Shown here: positions 9,670 to 20,800 of the stretch, in pieces
How positions within the stretch are numbered: position 1 is the first letter of the stretch
Layout of the letters: each line of letters begins with the position of its first letter
Source of the DNA: Trichobilharzia regenti
Taxonomy: Eukaryota; Platyhelminthes; Trematoda; Strigeidida; Schistosomatidae
NCBI GenBank assembly: GCA_944472135.2
Contig: OX235266.1
Coordinates: forward strand, 12,193,925-12,257,924
Length of the DNA: 64,000 bases
Direction: 5' to 3'
The notes under the pieces: generated by a model
What the model was told of the DNA's origin: nothing
What the model saw: the letters and a program-made list of their open reading frames with translations, nothing else
Databases searched by the model: none
Position numbers and translations under genes: made by a program

Positions 9670-12600
9670 TCCGCCACACGTTGAATGTCTCCTTGCGTAT
9701 TTATAATGATATCGCGGTTTGCTTGCCAGTCTCTGCGATCTTCTAACTGATTCTGTGATATCATTTCCATCAGTATCATCTAGACTTATTTCTGAATTAT
9801 CTACAAAGTCAGGATTAGTAGCGGAGTCATTATAATCATAATCGGAACGACCTACCTCATTTATTCTCACTTGATCCAAGTGTCTGTTATGAACTGAATT
9901 ATCTTCGATGTCTAATATCTTCACCATTCGATTTCCCATTCTTTGTAGTATGATACCAATAGAAGGTCTATAATCATTCCCTCTGTAATAATGTACATCA
10001 GAAGTCGTGGACATCAGATGCTTTCTGAGAATTCGAGATTTGAATAGTTTTGCAGGACTTTCATGAGTACTTGTATGCTCCGCATTGCGATATTGAAGTA
10101 AGAAGTTATCCACACATCTCTCTAGCTCATCAAGATTTTGAGGACTCATTGATGCTATAGCACTCTTTAATGTTCGTACAAAATTTTCTGCCAACCCGTT
10201 TGACTGAGGATGACGTGGTGCTGTGTACAAATGACGACAACCTATATGTTTGAGCCAATCATTGAAGTTCTTCTCCGTAAAATGAGTACCATTGTCAGTA
10301 ACTAAGACATCTGGAATTCCTTCTCGACTAAAAATCTTTCTCAACGCTCTGTGAGTGAATTTGGCATTAGGACTATCTGTAATGATGACTTCTGGCCATC
10401 TAGAATAAGAATCCACAATAACTAAAGCATAATATGAATTTAAGAATGGACCACAGTAATCTGCATGAATACGCTGCCAAACCTCACAAGATGCAGGCCA
10501 CGGTGTCCACGATGACTTCCCATAGGACATTTTATGTAAACAGCTAGAACAGCTCTTTGATCTTTTGTTAATGTCAGCATCAATTTCCGGCCACCAGCAT
10601 GTTAGGCGTGCTAATGATTTCATCTTATCAGCTCCTAGATGAGCAGAATGTAGATCATCCAAAATCGCAGATCTTAATGTTGGAGGAATAATAATTCTGT
10701 CATTCAGACATAGAAATCCTTCAGGATGGACTGAAATCTCATCTCTTCGCTTATAAAAGTCTGGAAATCTTCGCTTACACTGAACATTCCAACCTCTTTT
10801 TGTTGCATTTATAACGCATCCGTAATATTTCCGAGTATCATTTATAAGTCGAACTCGATCCACCGGTAACGGCTGGACTAATAAGCAATCAGTATCATTA
10901 GCAGCATTTTCAAATAATGAATAACGAGATAAGAAGTCTGCATGAGGTATATCCTTTGCCGATCTATGTTCAATAGTGTAATCATATGCACTTAGTTCTA
11001 AACTCCATCTTTGAACCATAGCAGCAGATGATTTATTCAAAGATTTTTCTGGATTGTAAATGAATTTCAAAGCTTGATGATCAGTAACTATGTGAAACTT
11101 AGTACCAAAGAGATACTTGTGCAAGCGTCTTATTGCCCATACAACTGCTAGAGCTTCTTTCTGGGTTTGTGAGTACCCTTGTTCACTCTTACTTAGACGT
11201 CTTGAAATACAAATAACAGGTTGTCCATTTTGCTCAAGTACTGCAGCTATACCCATAGGAGAAGCATCTGTAGTGAGAACAGACTTATCTTTCGATGAAA
11301 AAGGTCTTAAGAAAGCTTGTTTATTAAGAAACTCCAAAGTTTTTCGCAAGATATTCTCATGTTGTTGTTCCCACTTAAACTGTTTACTGGAGACAATCTC
11401 AAAAAGTGGAGATAACCGTTGAGTGAAGTTGGGAATGAATCTGGAGTAAAACTGAAGAGTACCTATCCATGATCTCAACGATGACATATTATTAGGTGAC
11501 GGTGCTTGAATTAGAGGTGCCAAACGACTAGCATCAGGTCTGAAACCTTCGGAGTCTACTGTGTATCCCAAGCATGATACAGACGACAAAGTGAAATGAC
11601 ATTTAGATGGATTAACAAGAACATTATTCTCACATAAACGCCTGAACAGTTTTAAAAGACGTTCATTATGCAATTCGATATTAGGACCATGAACTATAAT
11701 GTCGTCTTGGTATGACTCAACACCATCTAATCCATCTATCATCTGATTTATTACATTTTGAAATATTGCAGGTGAAACCTTTAAACCAAAAGGCAAGAAC
11801 TTATACTTGAACAATCCAAATGGAGTATTAATGGTTGTTAATGCACTAGACGCCTCATCAAGAGGAATTTGCAAATAGGCATCTTTTAGATCTATTTTGG
11901 AAAAGTATCTTGAGCCATGTAGCTTGTAGAGAATGTCTTCAGTTTCTAGAGTAGTGCAACTTTGCTGTAGTAGACGACTATTGAGTGTAAGGCGGTAGTC
12001 ACCACAAATTCTAGGTGTTTTTCCATCAGCCTTTAGTGGCGTAACAATAGGAGTAGCCCAATTTGAAGACTCAACTGGCATAAGTATGCCTTGCTCAACC
12101 AACTTGTCTAACTCTTTCTTAACTGCATCTCGCAATCCATATGGAATTAATCGGCGTTTCAGGAAGATAGGATCACCCTCTATTTCAAGATGGATGGGCT
12201 GAATCTTCATACCACCTACACTCTTTGAACATTGGAGAAGTAATTCCCTGAACAAAGATTCATCAAACAACTCAGTACAAAGTGAGATTTCGACATTTAA
12301 CAATCTAAGGGCTTTTAATCCCAATAAAGATGGACCATATTCACTAACAAGAAAGGGAATATTTACAAAATTACCACTGTCTGATTTCAAAGAAATGTTA
12401 GTAGCCCCGATAAGAGGTAATTTATGACCAGTTATGCCTGTAATTGAACTAGTAGTAGGGTCTATCTGGACATTCTTACAAATCGATTGTAAATCTTTCT
12501 TAGAAATTATAGATTCAGTACTCCCAGTATCAATTATAAAACAATGGGACTTGCCTGAACTTGTAGTGAAGGTTCTCATTAGATGAGATTGAGTATTGGG

Positions 12601-13425
12601 AAAAGTTGAAAGAGACATCGACTGCATTTTACCAGATAAATTGGAAGAATTATCAGGATTCTGAGTAACATAAGTATTCGAACTTCTGCAAACAGTCTTG
12701 ATGTGTCCAACTTTACCACATTTGTGACACTTAGCACTCCGAAAACGGCAAGTGCTTCGTAGATGTAACTTTCCACAGGAAAAACACGGTTTATTATTTT
12801 TGATCTCTGGCTGCATTCTATTACCTGTGGACGGCAGTTTGGATTGCTTTCCATGACCACTTGTATTTTCGACTTTAGAAAGCATAACATCAGATACTGA
12901 CGTAGTGGGAGCAGAGTATTCATTATTGACATCTTCATATGTAATACATACATCTTTAGCAGTTTGAAAGGTACAAGAAGGAATCTGAATTAACTCTTTC
13001 TCTAACTTAGGAATATTGATTCCAGCAATTAGACGATCACGTAGTTGAGTATGCAGCTGATCTCCAAAGTTACACTTTGAGGCTTGAATTTGAAGTTGAA
13101 GAATGAAGTCTCTAATCTTCTGGTTGGGAGAACGTACCAGTTTGTTGAAGTGAGCCCTCTCTCTCGTCTCAAATGTAGTTACATGAAAGTGATTTATCAG
13201 AAGTTCACGTAGTTTATAATATGGCAGAGAAATTGGTTTTTCTGGAAATGACAGAGTCTTTACTAGGCTATATGCATCAAGCCCAATAGCAGTGATGAAA
13301 TGTGCTGGTATTTTGTCATCCCGAACATTCTTGGAAATGCACCACGCATCGAAGCATTCCAAATAATCAGCAATCTCCCGCGGAGTAGCATTTATAGGAA
13401 AATTTCCCAGGTTACTTAGTTCCAT
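9658..13425 (-). CDS. Ty3/Gypsy Gag-Pol polyprotein (intact), copy 1
   Basis: One frame encodes the whole retrotransposon protein. Gag occupies about residues 1-250 and ends in two zinc knuckles: 214-226 (CX2CX3HX4C, one residue short) and 233-246 (canonical CX2CX4HX4C). Protease has DTGS at 299-302. RT has IDLKDAY at 511-517 and YQDD at 572-575, where YLDD or YVDD is commoner. RNase H has TTDAS at 718-722, Glu757 and TDHQAL at 781-786. Integrase has zinc ligands His926, His929, Cys959 and Cys962, and a D989-D1044-E1080 triad with the usual 35-residue spacing. The 170-residue C-terminal tail is basic near the end. Gag and Pol are in one frame, so no frameshift controls their ratio. The start is the first ATG, directly after the primer-binding site. 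It is likely still coding-competent. Confidence 0.93.
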   Translation of the reverse strand: MELSNLGNFPINATPREIADYLECFDAWCISKNVRDDKIPAHFITAIGLDAYSLVKTLSFPEKPISLPYYKLRELLINHFHVTTFETRERAHFNKLVRSPNQKIRDFILQLQIQASKCNFGDQLHTQLRDRLIAGINIPKLEKELIQIPSCTFQTAKDVCITYEDVNNEYSAPTTSVSDVMLSKVENTSGHGKQSKLPSTGNRMQPEIKNNKPCFSCGKLHLRSTCRFRSAKCHKCGKVGHIKTVCRSSNTYVTQNPDNSSNLSGKMQSMSLSTFPNTQSHLMRTFTTSSGKSHCFIIDTGSTESIISKKDLQSICKNVQIDPTTSSITGITGHKLPLIGATNISLKSDSGNFVNIPFLVSEYGPSLLGLKALRLLNVEISLCTELFDESLFRELLLQCSKSVGGMKIQPIHLEIEGDPIFLKRRLIPYGLRDAVKKELDKLVEQGILMPVESSNWATPIVTPLKADGKTPRICGDYRLTLNSRLLQQSCTTLETEDILYKLHGSRYFSKIDLKDAYLQIPLDEASSALTTINTPFGLFKYKFLPFGLKVSPAIFQNVINQMIDGLDGVESYQDDIIVHGPNIELHNERLLKLFRRLCENNVLVNPSKCHFTLSSVSCLGYTVDSEGFRPDASRLAPLIQAPSPNNMSSLRSWIGTLQFYSRFIPNFTQRLSPLFEIVSSKQFKWEQQHENILRKTLEFLNKQAFLRPFSSKDKSVLTTDASPMGIAAVLEQNGQPVICISRRLSKSEQGYSQTQKEALAVVWAIRRLHKYLFGTKFHIVTDHQALKFIYNPEKSLNKSSAAMVQRWSLELSAYDYTIEHRSAKDIPHADFLSRYSLFENAANDTDCLLVQPLPVDRVRLINDTRKYYGCVINATKRGWNVQCKRRFPDFYKRRDEISVHPEGFLCLNDRIIIPPTLRSAILDDLHSAHLGADKMKSLARLTCWWPEIDADINKRSKSCSSCLHKMSYGKSSWTPWPASCEVWQRIHADYCGPFLNSYYALVIVDSYSRWPEVIITDSPNAKFTHRALRKIFSREGIPDVLVTDNGTHFTEKNFNDWLKHIGCRHLYTAPRHPQSNGLAENFVRTLKSAIASMSPQNLDELERCVDNFLLQYRNAEHTSTHESPAKLFKSRILRKHLMSTTSDVHYYRGNDYRPSIGIILQRMGNRMVKILDIEDNSVHNRHLDQVRINEVGRSDYDYNDSATNPDFVDNSEISLDDTDGNDITESVRRSQRLASKPRYHYKYARRHSTCGGCGD

Positions 13426-13438
13426 CGCGACGCCAATT

Positions 13439-13632
13439 TGTAGTGATTATTTGTAATCGTAATATTAGTATTTCGAGATGACCGAATTACACGAATCCAA
13501 CCAAAACACAGAGAGGGCGGAATTCAGGAATTTGTATTTAGCGGAATTATTAATCAGTTCATATAGGAAATATATTTACAATCAACAGTAAGTATTTAAA
13601 GAATACAGAGATAGAAATTGTCAATCACCACA
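13439..13632 (-). repeat. 5' LTR of autonomous Gypsy element, copy 1
   Basis: 194 bp. It shares distinctive bases with the solo LTR at 14,318-14,511 (for example in the region reading AATCAGTTCATATAGG) that its own 3' LTR lacks. It should carry the promoter, but no TATA box could be assigned with confidence. Confidence 0.85.
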
Positions 13633-14265
13633 TACATCTAGGCATGTATTCAGTTTACTGGATATCAGTTACATTTCAAACTTTTGGGGTTTCATAGTCG
13701 GTAGAGTGATACGAAGGGACGATATTTAGCGGATACTATCTTCCAACTTCGAAATAACTTTTTTCGACTTAGAACAGAAAGAAGCCAATAAGCCAGGTCT
13801 GAATAATATTTGAATCGGAATTGAGGATGCCGTGCTGAAATGCATGCTTAGCTAACTAGAGATCCTGTGCGAACGACGGAAAGTAGCATCGCGTACCTGA
13901 AGCTTAACCTGCTGGAGTAAGTAGTGAAGGCGAACATTCAATGTTCAGCCATAATGCAAGCTGTAGGCTAACAGATCGAAGTCACCTGTAAACAGGATGG
14001 TCACTTTGGCTGTTTGAAAGCAAGTTCATCAACTCTAACCAGCTGAATCAACTAGATTCAAACCACCATAATTATGAATAGATACTTAGACCAGCTGGTA
14101 TTATGTGGAATCAGGTTTGTAATTTGTAAATTTTTCAGACTTAGGTAAAAATTCACCCCGATTTACACCACTAACAGAAAATATTCGGTTAAAAATTCGT
14201 GAACTGCTTATTGTCTGATGGTAAAATCAAAACAGGATGCATAGTTGCGAAATCGCATCGTGGGA
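13633..14265. other. No recognisable feature
   Basis: About 630 bp between the Gypsy element and the RTE 3' end. No frame or repeat was recognised. Confidence 0.45.
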
Positions 14266-17200
14266 ACTTGTTATTATTCGCGTTCCTTTTGGATCCGACT
14301 GTATAATAGGGATTCATTTTAGTAATTATTTGTAGTCGTAGTATTAGTATTTCAAGATGACCGAATTACAAGAATCCAAACAAAACACAGAGAGGGCAGA
14401 ATTCAGGAATTTGTATTTAGCGGAATTAATAATCAGTTCATATAGGAAATATATTTACAATCAACAGTAAGTATTGAAACAATACAGAGATAGAAATTGT
14501 CAATCACCACATTCATCCACCAGTGTCCACCTTGTCTCCGTTAGTTCGATACTCACGGTTACCCATAATCTCTCATCTTCCCCTCGTTCTCACATGATCT
14601 CCTCCATCTCACTCTCGCAGTGACGTCTTACTCGCCGTTTCGCATTCGAATTTCACTCAAGCGATGGCCTATCTGGCGCGCAATGTCATTCAATGGGCTC
14701 GTCAGCGTGCGCCCCATTCGTCTCCATTTTTCTCGACAAACCTGTTGGAAAGAGGTCCTTAGTTAGTTCGTTCCAAGAGTCTCTTGCTGCTAATTATTTC
14801 AGGCCGGCCATTCGATCGTCAGTATGCAGTCAGAGAAGGCAGATGTTGATAAACGTCGCACCACGCTGTTTGAAATGCTTTTCTTGGCTTTGGCGTCGGG
14901 TTTCCAACCCACATAGAACTCACTGAGATAACACTGATGTTGAAAATCAAAATCTAGTTCTTTACACTGTGGAATGCAGAAGATTCCTAAACTGATTTCA
15001 GGTTGATGAAGGTCTGTCTTGCCTTTCCTATTCTGGCTTTGACATCCTCATCCGTGTCAGCTAGCCATAGTTGAAACCAGGCTTTCTAGATAATTGGAGG
15101 AAGTCTCTTCTGTCAAATTTCTCCCGTTGATAGTGATTGGATCTGTTTGTTGCCAGTGCTGGTTGGTTATCTTCAACACCCCAGTTTCCTCTATGGTCAC
15201 TTGGAGTCCTGTCATTGCTTTCCTATCCAGTCAATTTTTTGCTTTTCGCCTGTAAGTCTTCAAGTTTGTTTGACATTTAACATAAGTCATCCGCTCGTGA
15301 AATCCAGATCTTCTTATGTCTTCTTGTCAGTAATTTAGCCTGATCCTGTCTTCTCATTCCCATGTACAGTCTGGCACATGCACTGGTTAACCACAATTTG
15401 GAATATCATTGGTGATAATAGGCATCCAGCCTTGTCATACTCCCGTACGCACTTCGAACGCCTCACTGATTTTCCCTCTGTGGATCACGTGACAGTGATA
15501 TAGGGATGTTGATTGAGGTTGATAAAGACTTGAGGTACACCGTAGTGTTAAAATGGTTTCCAAACTACTTCTCGGTTAACACTGTAGAAGGCCTTTTCGA
15601 ATTCAATGAAATTAAGGTACAGGCTTTACTGCCATTCTATGCGCTGTTCGATGATGATGTGTAGAGTTGCAGTTTGATCTGCACATGATTTCCTGAATTT
15701 TTCCTGAATCCAGCTTGTTCCGGTGACGGCGCAGTTGCGAATCCTGTGCAAATTTCCTCTTAAGGGTTATACGATTTAGTAATTTACTTGGCGTGGACGA
15801 GAGCATTATTCCATGCCAATTCTTGCAGAGGCGTATGTAGCCTTTCTTCGGTAATCTGGGAAGGTAGCCTTTCTTCCCACCAGTAGGCAACTTCCTTTCC
15901 TTCTGAACCTTTTGCCATAACGGCGTGCGAACACCTGCCGCAGTCTTTGGATCCGTTTTCAGTTCTTCGAGGGCAATTCTAAATGACTCTGCTGGCTTCC
16001 TGGACTTCAGAAGCTTGATCTCATTCGCGATTTCTACTTTTGTTGGAGGATCGCTACCCACTGGCAGTTCCGTGACTGCCGAAGTTAGTGATATTTATTG
16101 GCGAGTTGCAGGTGATGGTCGATTCAGAAGTCGTTTAAAGTGATCAGCCCATTGTCCTATTCGTTTCTCCTCCTTTGTAATTAGGCTCCCTTGAGCGTCT
16201 TTTATTGGTTTCATCACCTGGGTTTATGTCTTTCTTGATAGAGACCTGGTTATCTGATATTATGTCCTGAGAACTCTATTACCTTCGACCTGCCCGTTCT
16301 TCTACAGTTGCCAGTCAGTATGTCGTAGAATTGTTTTTGTCTTTCCTAGCACTCTTCGTCACTTATTTATTCGGTGCAGTACACTGAACTTATCACCTCC
16401 TGTTGTCCATCTTTGCATGGAATCATCTTCTCTTTCACCATCCTCATCTCCTCACATAACTTTCAGATATGTGTTGAAAGCCATTCCTTGTCTTGTCTCT
16501 TCTTTATCCTAGAATGGTTGTATGTATTTCCTTGAACATCGCCTTCAGAGAGTTAGCTCCAGTATTCTATAAGGCAGCTTTCATCAGTGATATCGCGTAT
16601 TGTCTCCGACTTTACTCTGCTCTGATTGTAGTAAATACACTCCTTATGGAATTCTCCAGTTTCTGAATCCTGAACAGTGGCCTGTTTCCATTTGTTTCCA
16701 AGGAATTCAGCTTTACCTTGAAGGTTCCCTGAATTAGATGGTGGTCTCAGCCGACGTCTGCTCCCCCTCTCGTCTTTGCGTTAGGCAGGCTGTGTCTCCA
16801 CATCCTTGAGCAGTATTGAGATGAAATCTATCTGGTTTGTGTTGTGTCCGTCAGGCGAAATCCACGTTGTTTTGTGTATATTCTTGTGCTTGTACACGCT
16901 GCCTCCGATCACCAAATCATTGAGAGCGCAGAAGTCTGTGAATAGTTCTCCGTTCTCATTCATTCCTCTGAGCCAAAACCTCTAGACCCATGATCAGTTT
17001 TTTCTTGTATTATCCTCCCACAGTTTGACTTGAATTCACATCGCCCATGAGAATTTTGATGTCGTCATTTGGGATGTTGTCCATCACTGTTTGCAGTTGT
17101 CTATAGAAATCTTCCTTCTTTTGTTCCACGTTGTTTGTAAGTGCGTAGCATTGGATAATTGTGACTTTGCTGTCATGATCCCAGATAAAATTGATTCCCA

Positions 17201-17710
17201 CTACATTAGGGATTTGGTTGCCACTCGTGACATCATTATAGCCGCTCACTGCCTCAGTGTGCCTATGGTTGTCATTTGGGTGACCAGATCGGAGTAGATT
17301 ACTAACTCACCAAATGACAATTTTTCTGGTCCACATCGATTCTATCTGCTGTTGCAGATTCCTAGTACTTCCATGGCATCTCTTCACATTTCTTTGGTTA
17401 CCTGCACAGCTTTCCCAGCCTCGAACATTGTACGTACATTCCACGTCCACATTCTTATTCTTGACTTCATTGAGAGAAGACACATCAGCTGGCTGACTGG
17501 CTTCCCAAAGGTTCTCATTTCATCATTTCATTTCATCTCACCGATTCCAGTGAAGAATAAGATTGTTTTTCATATTTTTTGTATTTTTAATAAATTTCTT
17601 GTGCTTTGAAGTTTCTGTAGCAGTTTGATTAGTTTGTGGGATAGAGTCCCAGTCTCAACCCTCCTTCTTTATCCGGGCTTGAGAAGAAGACTAGTGACCT
17701 AATAACCTAG
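14266..17710 (-). pseudogene. Long RTE/SR2-type non-LTR element, decayed, copy 1
   Basis: On the minus strand the order is complete: a 5' leader (about 17,710-17,480), endonuclease start (17,480-17,320, including RTMFEAGKAVQVTKEM), further endonuclease blocks (17,249-17,010 with ILMGDVNSS; 16,963-16,781 with FTDFCALNDLVIGG and TNQIDFI), RT fingers (16,061-15,612 with LPKKG and LCKNWHGIMLSSTPSKLLNRI), later RT blocks and a C-terminal end at about 14,270, followed by an (AAT)n-like tail. Stops and frameshifts break it throughout, and the RT catalytic FADD motif reads FTSG near 15,290. A solo Gypsy LTR splits the last codons. Dead. Confidence 0.75.
14318..14511 (-). mobile_element. Solo Gypsy LTR nested in the RTE copy
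   Basis: 194 bp of the same family as the LTR at 13,439. It is flanked by a perfect 5-bp duplication TTCAT (14,313-14,317 and 14,512-14,516). The RTE C-terminal block reads on across it once the LTR and one duplicate are set aside, so the LTR element landed in an existing RTE copy. Copy 2 counterpart: 34,233-34,426. Confidence 0.85.
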
Positions 17711-17715
17711 GAAAG

Positions 17716-18024
17716 TGTAGTAATTTATTGTACTTGAAGTATTAGTATTTCGATCTGACGGAATTATAAGAATCTAAACAAAACGCAGAGAGGGCAGCAA
17801 TCAGGAATTTATATTTAGCGGAATTCGAATGCCATTCATATAAGAAACATATCAACAGTCAACAGTAAGTATTTTAAACAATACAGAGATAGAAATTGTC
17901 AATCACCACATCCGCCACACCTCGAATATCTCCTCGCGTATTTATAGCGATGTCTCGGTTTGCTTGCAAGTAGCTTCGACCTAACTGATTCTGTGATATT
18001 ATTTTCATCAGTATTATCTGGACT
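17716..18024 (-). pseudogene. Non-autonomous Gypsy element, truncated at duplication junction
   Basis: Holds the 3' LTR (17,716-17,910) and the last 42 or so codons of the Gag/integrase-tail frame (17,899-18,024), preceded by the same GAAAG target bases as the complete copy. It ends where copy 1 meets copy 2. Confidence 0.88.
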
Positions 18025-18068
18025 ACCTAAGCTTCGATATCAGAGGTCGCAAAACAAGATAAGAATGC

Positions 18069-18433
18069 TGTCAGCAAACTCTCAGGAGCTTTCTATGTCC
18101 AGCTCTTACTACGCTGGACCTCACTCTGTCCCTCGAGGACTTTCAGAAACACTTTGTAATAACCATCGCGAAAAACCAGAACACAGATTGGTGACTGGAG
18201 AATCCTTTATTCTTACGGCAATTTGTAACCAACAATAAGGTTATTATACACAAGGTCCAAGAATAAATGTTATAACAATAAATCACGATAATAATTCTGA
18301 TAGTTTTCCGTCTTCCACCGAGCAGCGAACGATGAGACGATGACTGATGGATGCATGACTCCCGCGAAAAATATAGAGTTGGGTTTGGGCAAGCAACCAT
18401 GAATTGATCGTTCAATCTTCAACTACGTTAACA
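18069..18433 (-). mobile_element. Divergent solo LTR, BEL/Pao-type family
   Basis: On the minus strand it begins TGTTAACGTAGTTGAAGATTG and follows the family LTR through ATCAATTCATGGTTGCTTGC and the GTCTCATCGTTCGCTG block. It ends near TTTGCTGACA. This is an old copy with many changes. It lies just inside copy 2 and its copy 1 counterpart would be upstream of the window. Confidence 0.65.
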
Positions 18434-18499
18434 AATGCCTTGGTCCGTCTGGCCCCAAATCAGTATCCTACGGGAGGCCTGACCATCTTTCACAGTTGA

Positions 18500-19400
18500 A
18501 ATCGAGGAAAGTGCCCACAAGGGATGATCTTATGCGCAAGAAGCTGGAAGACGAAAGACGGGTGTGGAGTAGCATGGAACATTAGCATCCGTATCAATCC
18601 ATATCCATCCTATTCTTAACCCTCGGACTTGCAAACCATGATTTCCCATTCGGGTTCCTTTGGAAGGCCTAGTTTGTGGTGTTAATCGATGGTCTCTGCC
18701 ACATATACATGGTTCATCTTCACTTGTTTCCTCATGTTTGTTGGGCAATAGGTTCTCAACCATTTTGAAGGGATGTCAGAGTTCTTTGTTGTTTATCCCT
18801 TTTGGCTCGTCAACTGACTCGGTAACGAACGAAAGCACCTATTTATGAAGGTCTGTATCGGGCGTGTTGATGATACGCGTGCCGAGTCTTTGAAGCCTTG
18901 GCCCGACAGTGGTGCGAAAAATTCGGATACTATTCTTTGTGCTGATTGCTGTGAAACTCCACAATATCAAAATGATAAATGGTCGCCTTGATTTCCGAAC
19001 TTCGGGCTTGTCATCCTAACCCATATAACCTCTTGTTGATAAGACGCAGCATAGCTAAGTGAAAGTAGCGACTACCTTTGGATTTCTCTTTCTAATGATA
19101 ATTGCTACTAGTTGTTGATTGGGTAACTTTGTAACTCTGTCATCCCTCTGTTCACTTTAATTTCTGTCTTTGCAGCCTCTTGCGTCGACTCGCTAGTTTT
19201 TTCTTGTAAATTTTTGAGCTTGTGAGACACAAAACGAAAATCACCCACGAATTCTGGGTTTTTTAGGGTCTTTTTTCAGCCTGACGTATGCCTGCCTTCT
19301 CAGTCCCTAAGGTCTGCTGCTTGACCCACTCCATCAAAATCGGGATTGTCATCGGCAGTGATTAGAAACCCTGTTATACTTCCCTTTGACTTCAAATGCT
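18500..19400 (-). pseudogene. RTE/SR2-type C-terminal half relic
   Basis: On the minus strand, near 19,250 a block reads FVGDFRFVSHKLKNLQEK, which aligns with the RTE FADD catalytic region but with both key positions altered. QTFINRCFRSLP (near 18,840) and EPEWEIMVCKSEG (near 18,630) follow as later C-terminal blocks. Order and spacing fit one decayed RT. Confidence 0.5.
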
Positions 19401-19915
19401 TCATTTATTCTTTCATTGTAAATTATCGTTATACAGCAGTTAAACAAGTTTGTAAGGATTTGTACCACTCCGTAGATTTGAGGCAGTCAGAAAATTACCC
19501 TACATTCGATGATTTCAAAAGTCGCCTCAAGGTCGACGGGAGAAGAGAGGCCCATGAAACCTCGCTAGTTATTCCAGCAGCTTAGTTCGCCCTGCTTCTG
19601 CAGCGTCATAATATAGCTTACGCAATGTTAACCTAAATTCCAGGTTCAGTCCTCTTGGGACACTTGTCTCTTAGTTACTAGAACTTGTCGATCGTCGGTG
19701 TACCGGGGAAACACGAGCCGCGACTTTCTTAAGCGATCCATTCTGTTCGACTGGACTATGATTACTGTCAGTCAGCACTGAGGAGACACACACAGATGGA
19801 ATGTTGATGGTGACATACGAGAAAATTGCCCTGGATGTTACAACTTGTACTCACTCATTCTCACATAATTCAATGAGGCCCACTCGTACTCACCATGTTG
19901 TTTTAACACACACTG
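19401..19915. other. No recognisable feature
   Basis: Left part of the copy 2 unit before the segment matching window position 1. A 79-codon frame at 19,346-19,585 has no recognised motif. Confidence 0.4.
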
Positions 19916-20378
19916 GATGCCTGACAACTATCAGACAGACATGCTACCTATCTCCTATTTTTAAGGGCAGTGTCAGGATGCGGAATGCTACAGACCTGTC
20001 GCGCTACTTTTAGTAATGTTGTGGGTTATAGGAAGCCTGCTGATTTTTCGCACTAAGGTACATCTGAAGACGAATAGTACGCTATTCGAGGCACCACAAG
20101 GTTTTGGAAGCTATTAGTCCTGTGATTCCAATTTTTGACATATTGGTAAAACTAGACAGCATGTCGCGACCAGAACATTCTGGTTTGTTAGCTGTTTATA
20201 GATTCCGTCAGGGTTTTTAATCTTTTTCACATGAAACCTCTCTCTAAGTCTCCGAAATGGGCACTATGGCAGACTATAAATCCATTATGGATAAAAAATT
20301 TGATAGTCTCACACTGTTATACAGTAATACTTATTGATGACGTTTCGAGGACAATCATATTAAAGTGATAGGATGAGT

Positions 20379-20709
20379 TGTCAGTGTAGTTGAAGATTGA
20401 ACGATCAATTCATGGTTGCTTGCTCAAACCCAACTTCCCCATATTTTTCGTGGAGTCATCAGTTCATCAATCATAGTCTCATCGGTCGCTGTTCCGAAGG
20501 AAGATCAAAAAACTGTCAGAAACCTTACTCTGTAAAGGCGGTATTGCTGGTTATATGTTGGCGTTAGAAAAGAGAATTCTTGAGTCGCAAAACGGTGTTT
20601 TGGTTTCCGCGTCGGTTAATACTAGGCGTTTCTGAAAATCTTCAAGGGACAGCGTGAGGCCCAGCACAGCAAGAGCTGGACATTAACTGTTTATGAGACT
20701 TGACTGACA
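20379..20709 (+). mobile_element. Solo LTR, BEL/Pao-type, copy 2
   Basis: Duplicate of 464-794, lying inside the same inverted repeat (20,285-20,800). No base difference from copy 1 was noticed. Confidence 0.75.
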
Positions 20710-20800
20710 TGAGCATTATATTGTGCTTGAAACGTCATCAGTAAATATTACTGTATAACACTGTGTGACTTTATCAAAACAAATGTAGTTCATAATGGAC

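Larger units (their letters stand above)
9478..13632 (-). mobile_element. Compact autonomous Ty3/Gypsy element, copy 1
   Basis: The element is 4,155 bp and reads on the minus strand: 5' LTR 13,439-13,632, a 13-nt leader, one 1,255-codon gag-pol frame, 3' LTR 9,478-9,669. The leader ends in TGGCGTCGCG, a probable primer-binding site immediately before ATG; the matching tRNA was not identified. The frame's last codons lie inside the 3' LTR. The flanks TATAT (9,473-9,477) and TACAT (13,633-13,637) match at four of five bases. The two LTRs differ at many sites (roughly 7-8% by eye), and the 5' LTR resembles the solo LTR at 14,318 more than its own partner. That suggests recombination between elements. 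All catalytic motifs are intact. Confidence 0.9.
1..18024. repeat. Tandem duplication, copy 1 (partial at window edge)
   Basis: This segment recurs at an offset of exactly 19,915 bp (position 1 matches 19,916; 18,024 matches 37,939). The copies part at 18,025, inside the non-autonomous Gypsy element. If the array is simple, each unit is 19,915 bp and copy 1 begins about 1.9 kb before the window. Identity is very high: the segment before 3,889 reads as identical wherever compared, while differences gather in the BEL-type element and in the Gypsy gag. It could be a real segmental duplication or uncollapsed haplotypes placed in tandem. Confidence 0.95.

Noticed and set aside
11117..11422. 101-codon plus-strand frame inside the Gypsy element
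   Set aside because: Lies opposite the conserved RNase H region of the gag-pol frame; a shadow frame.
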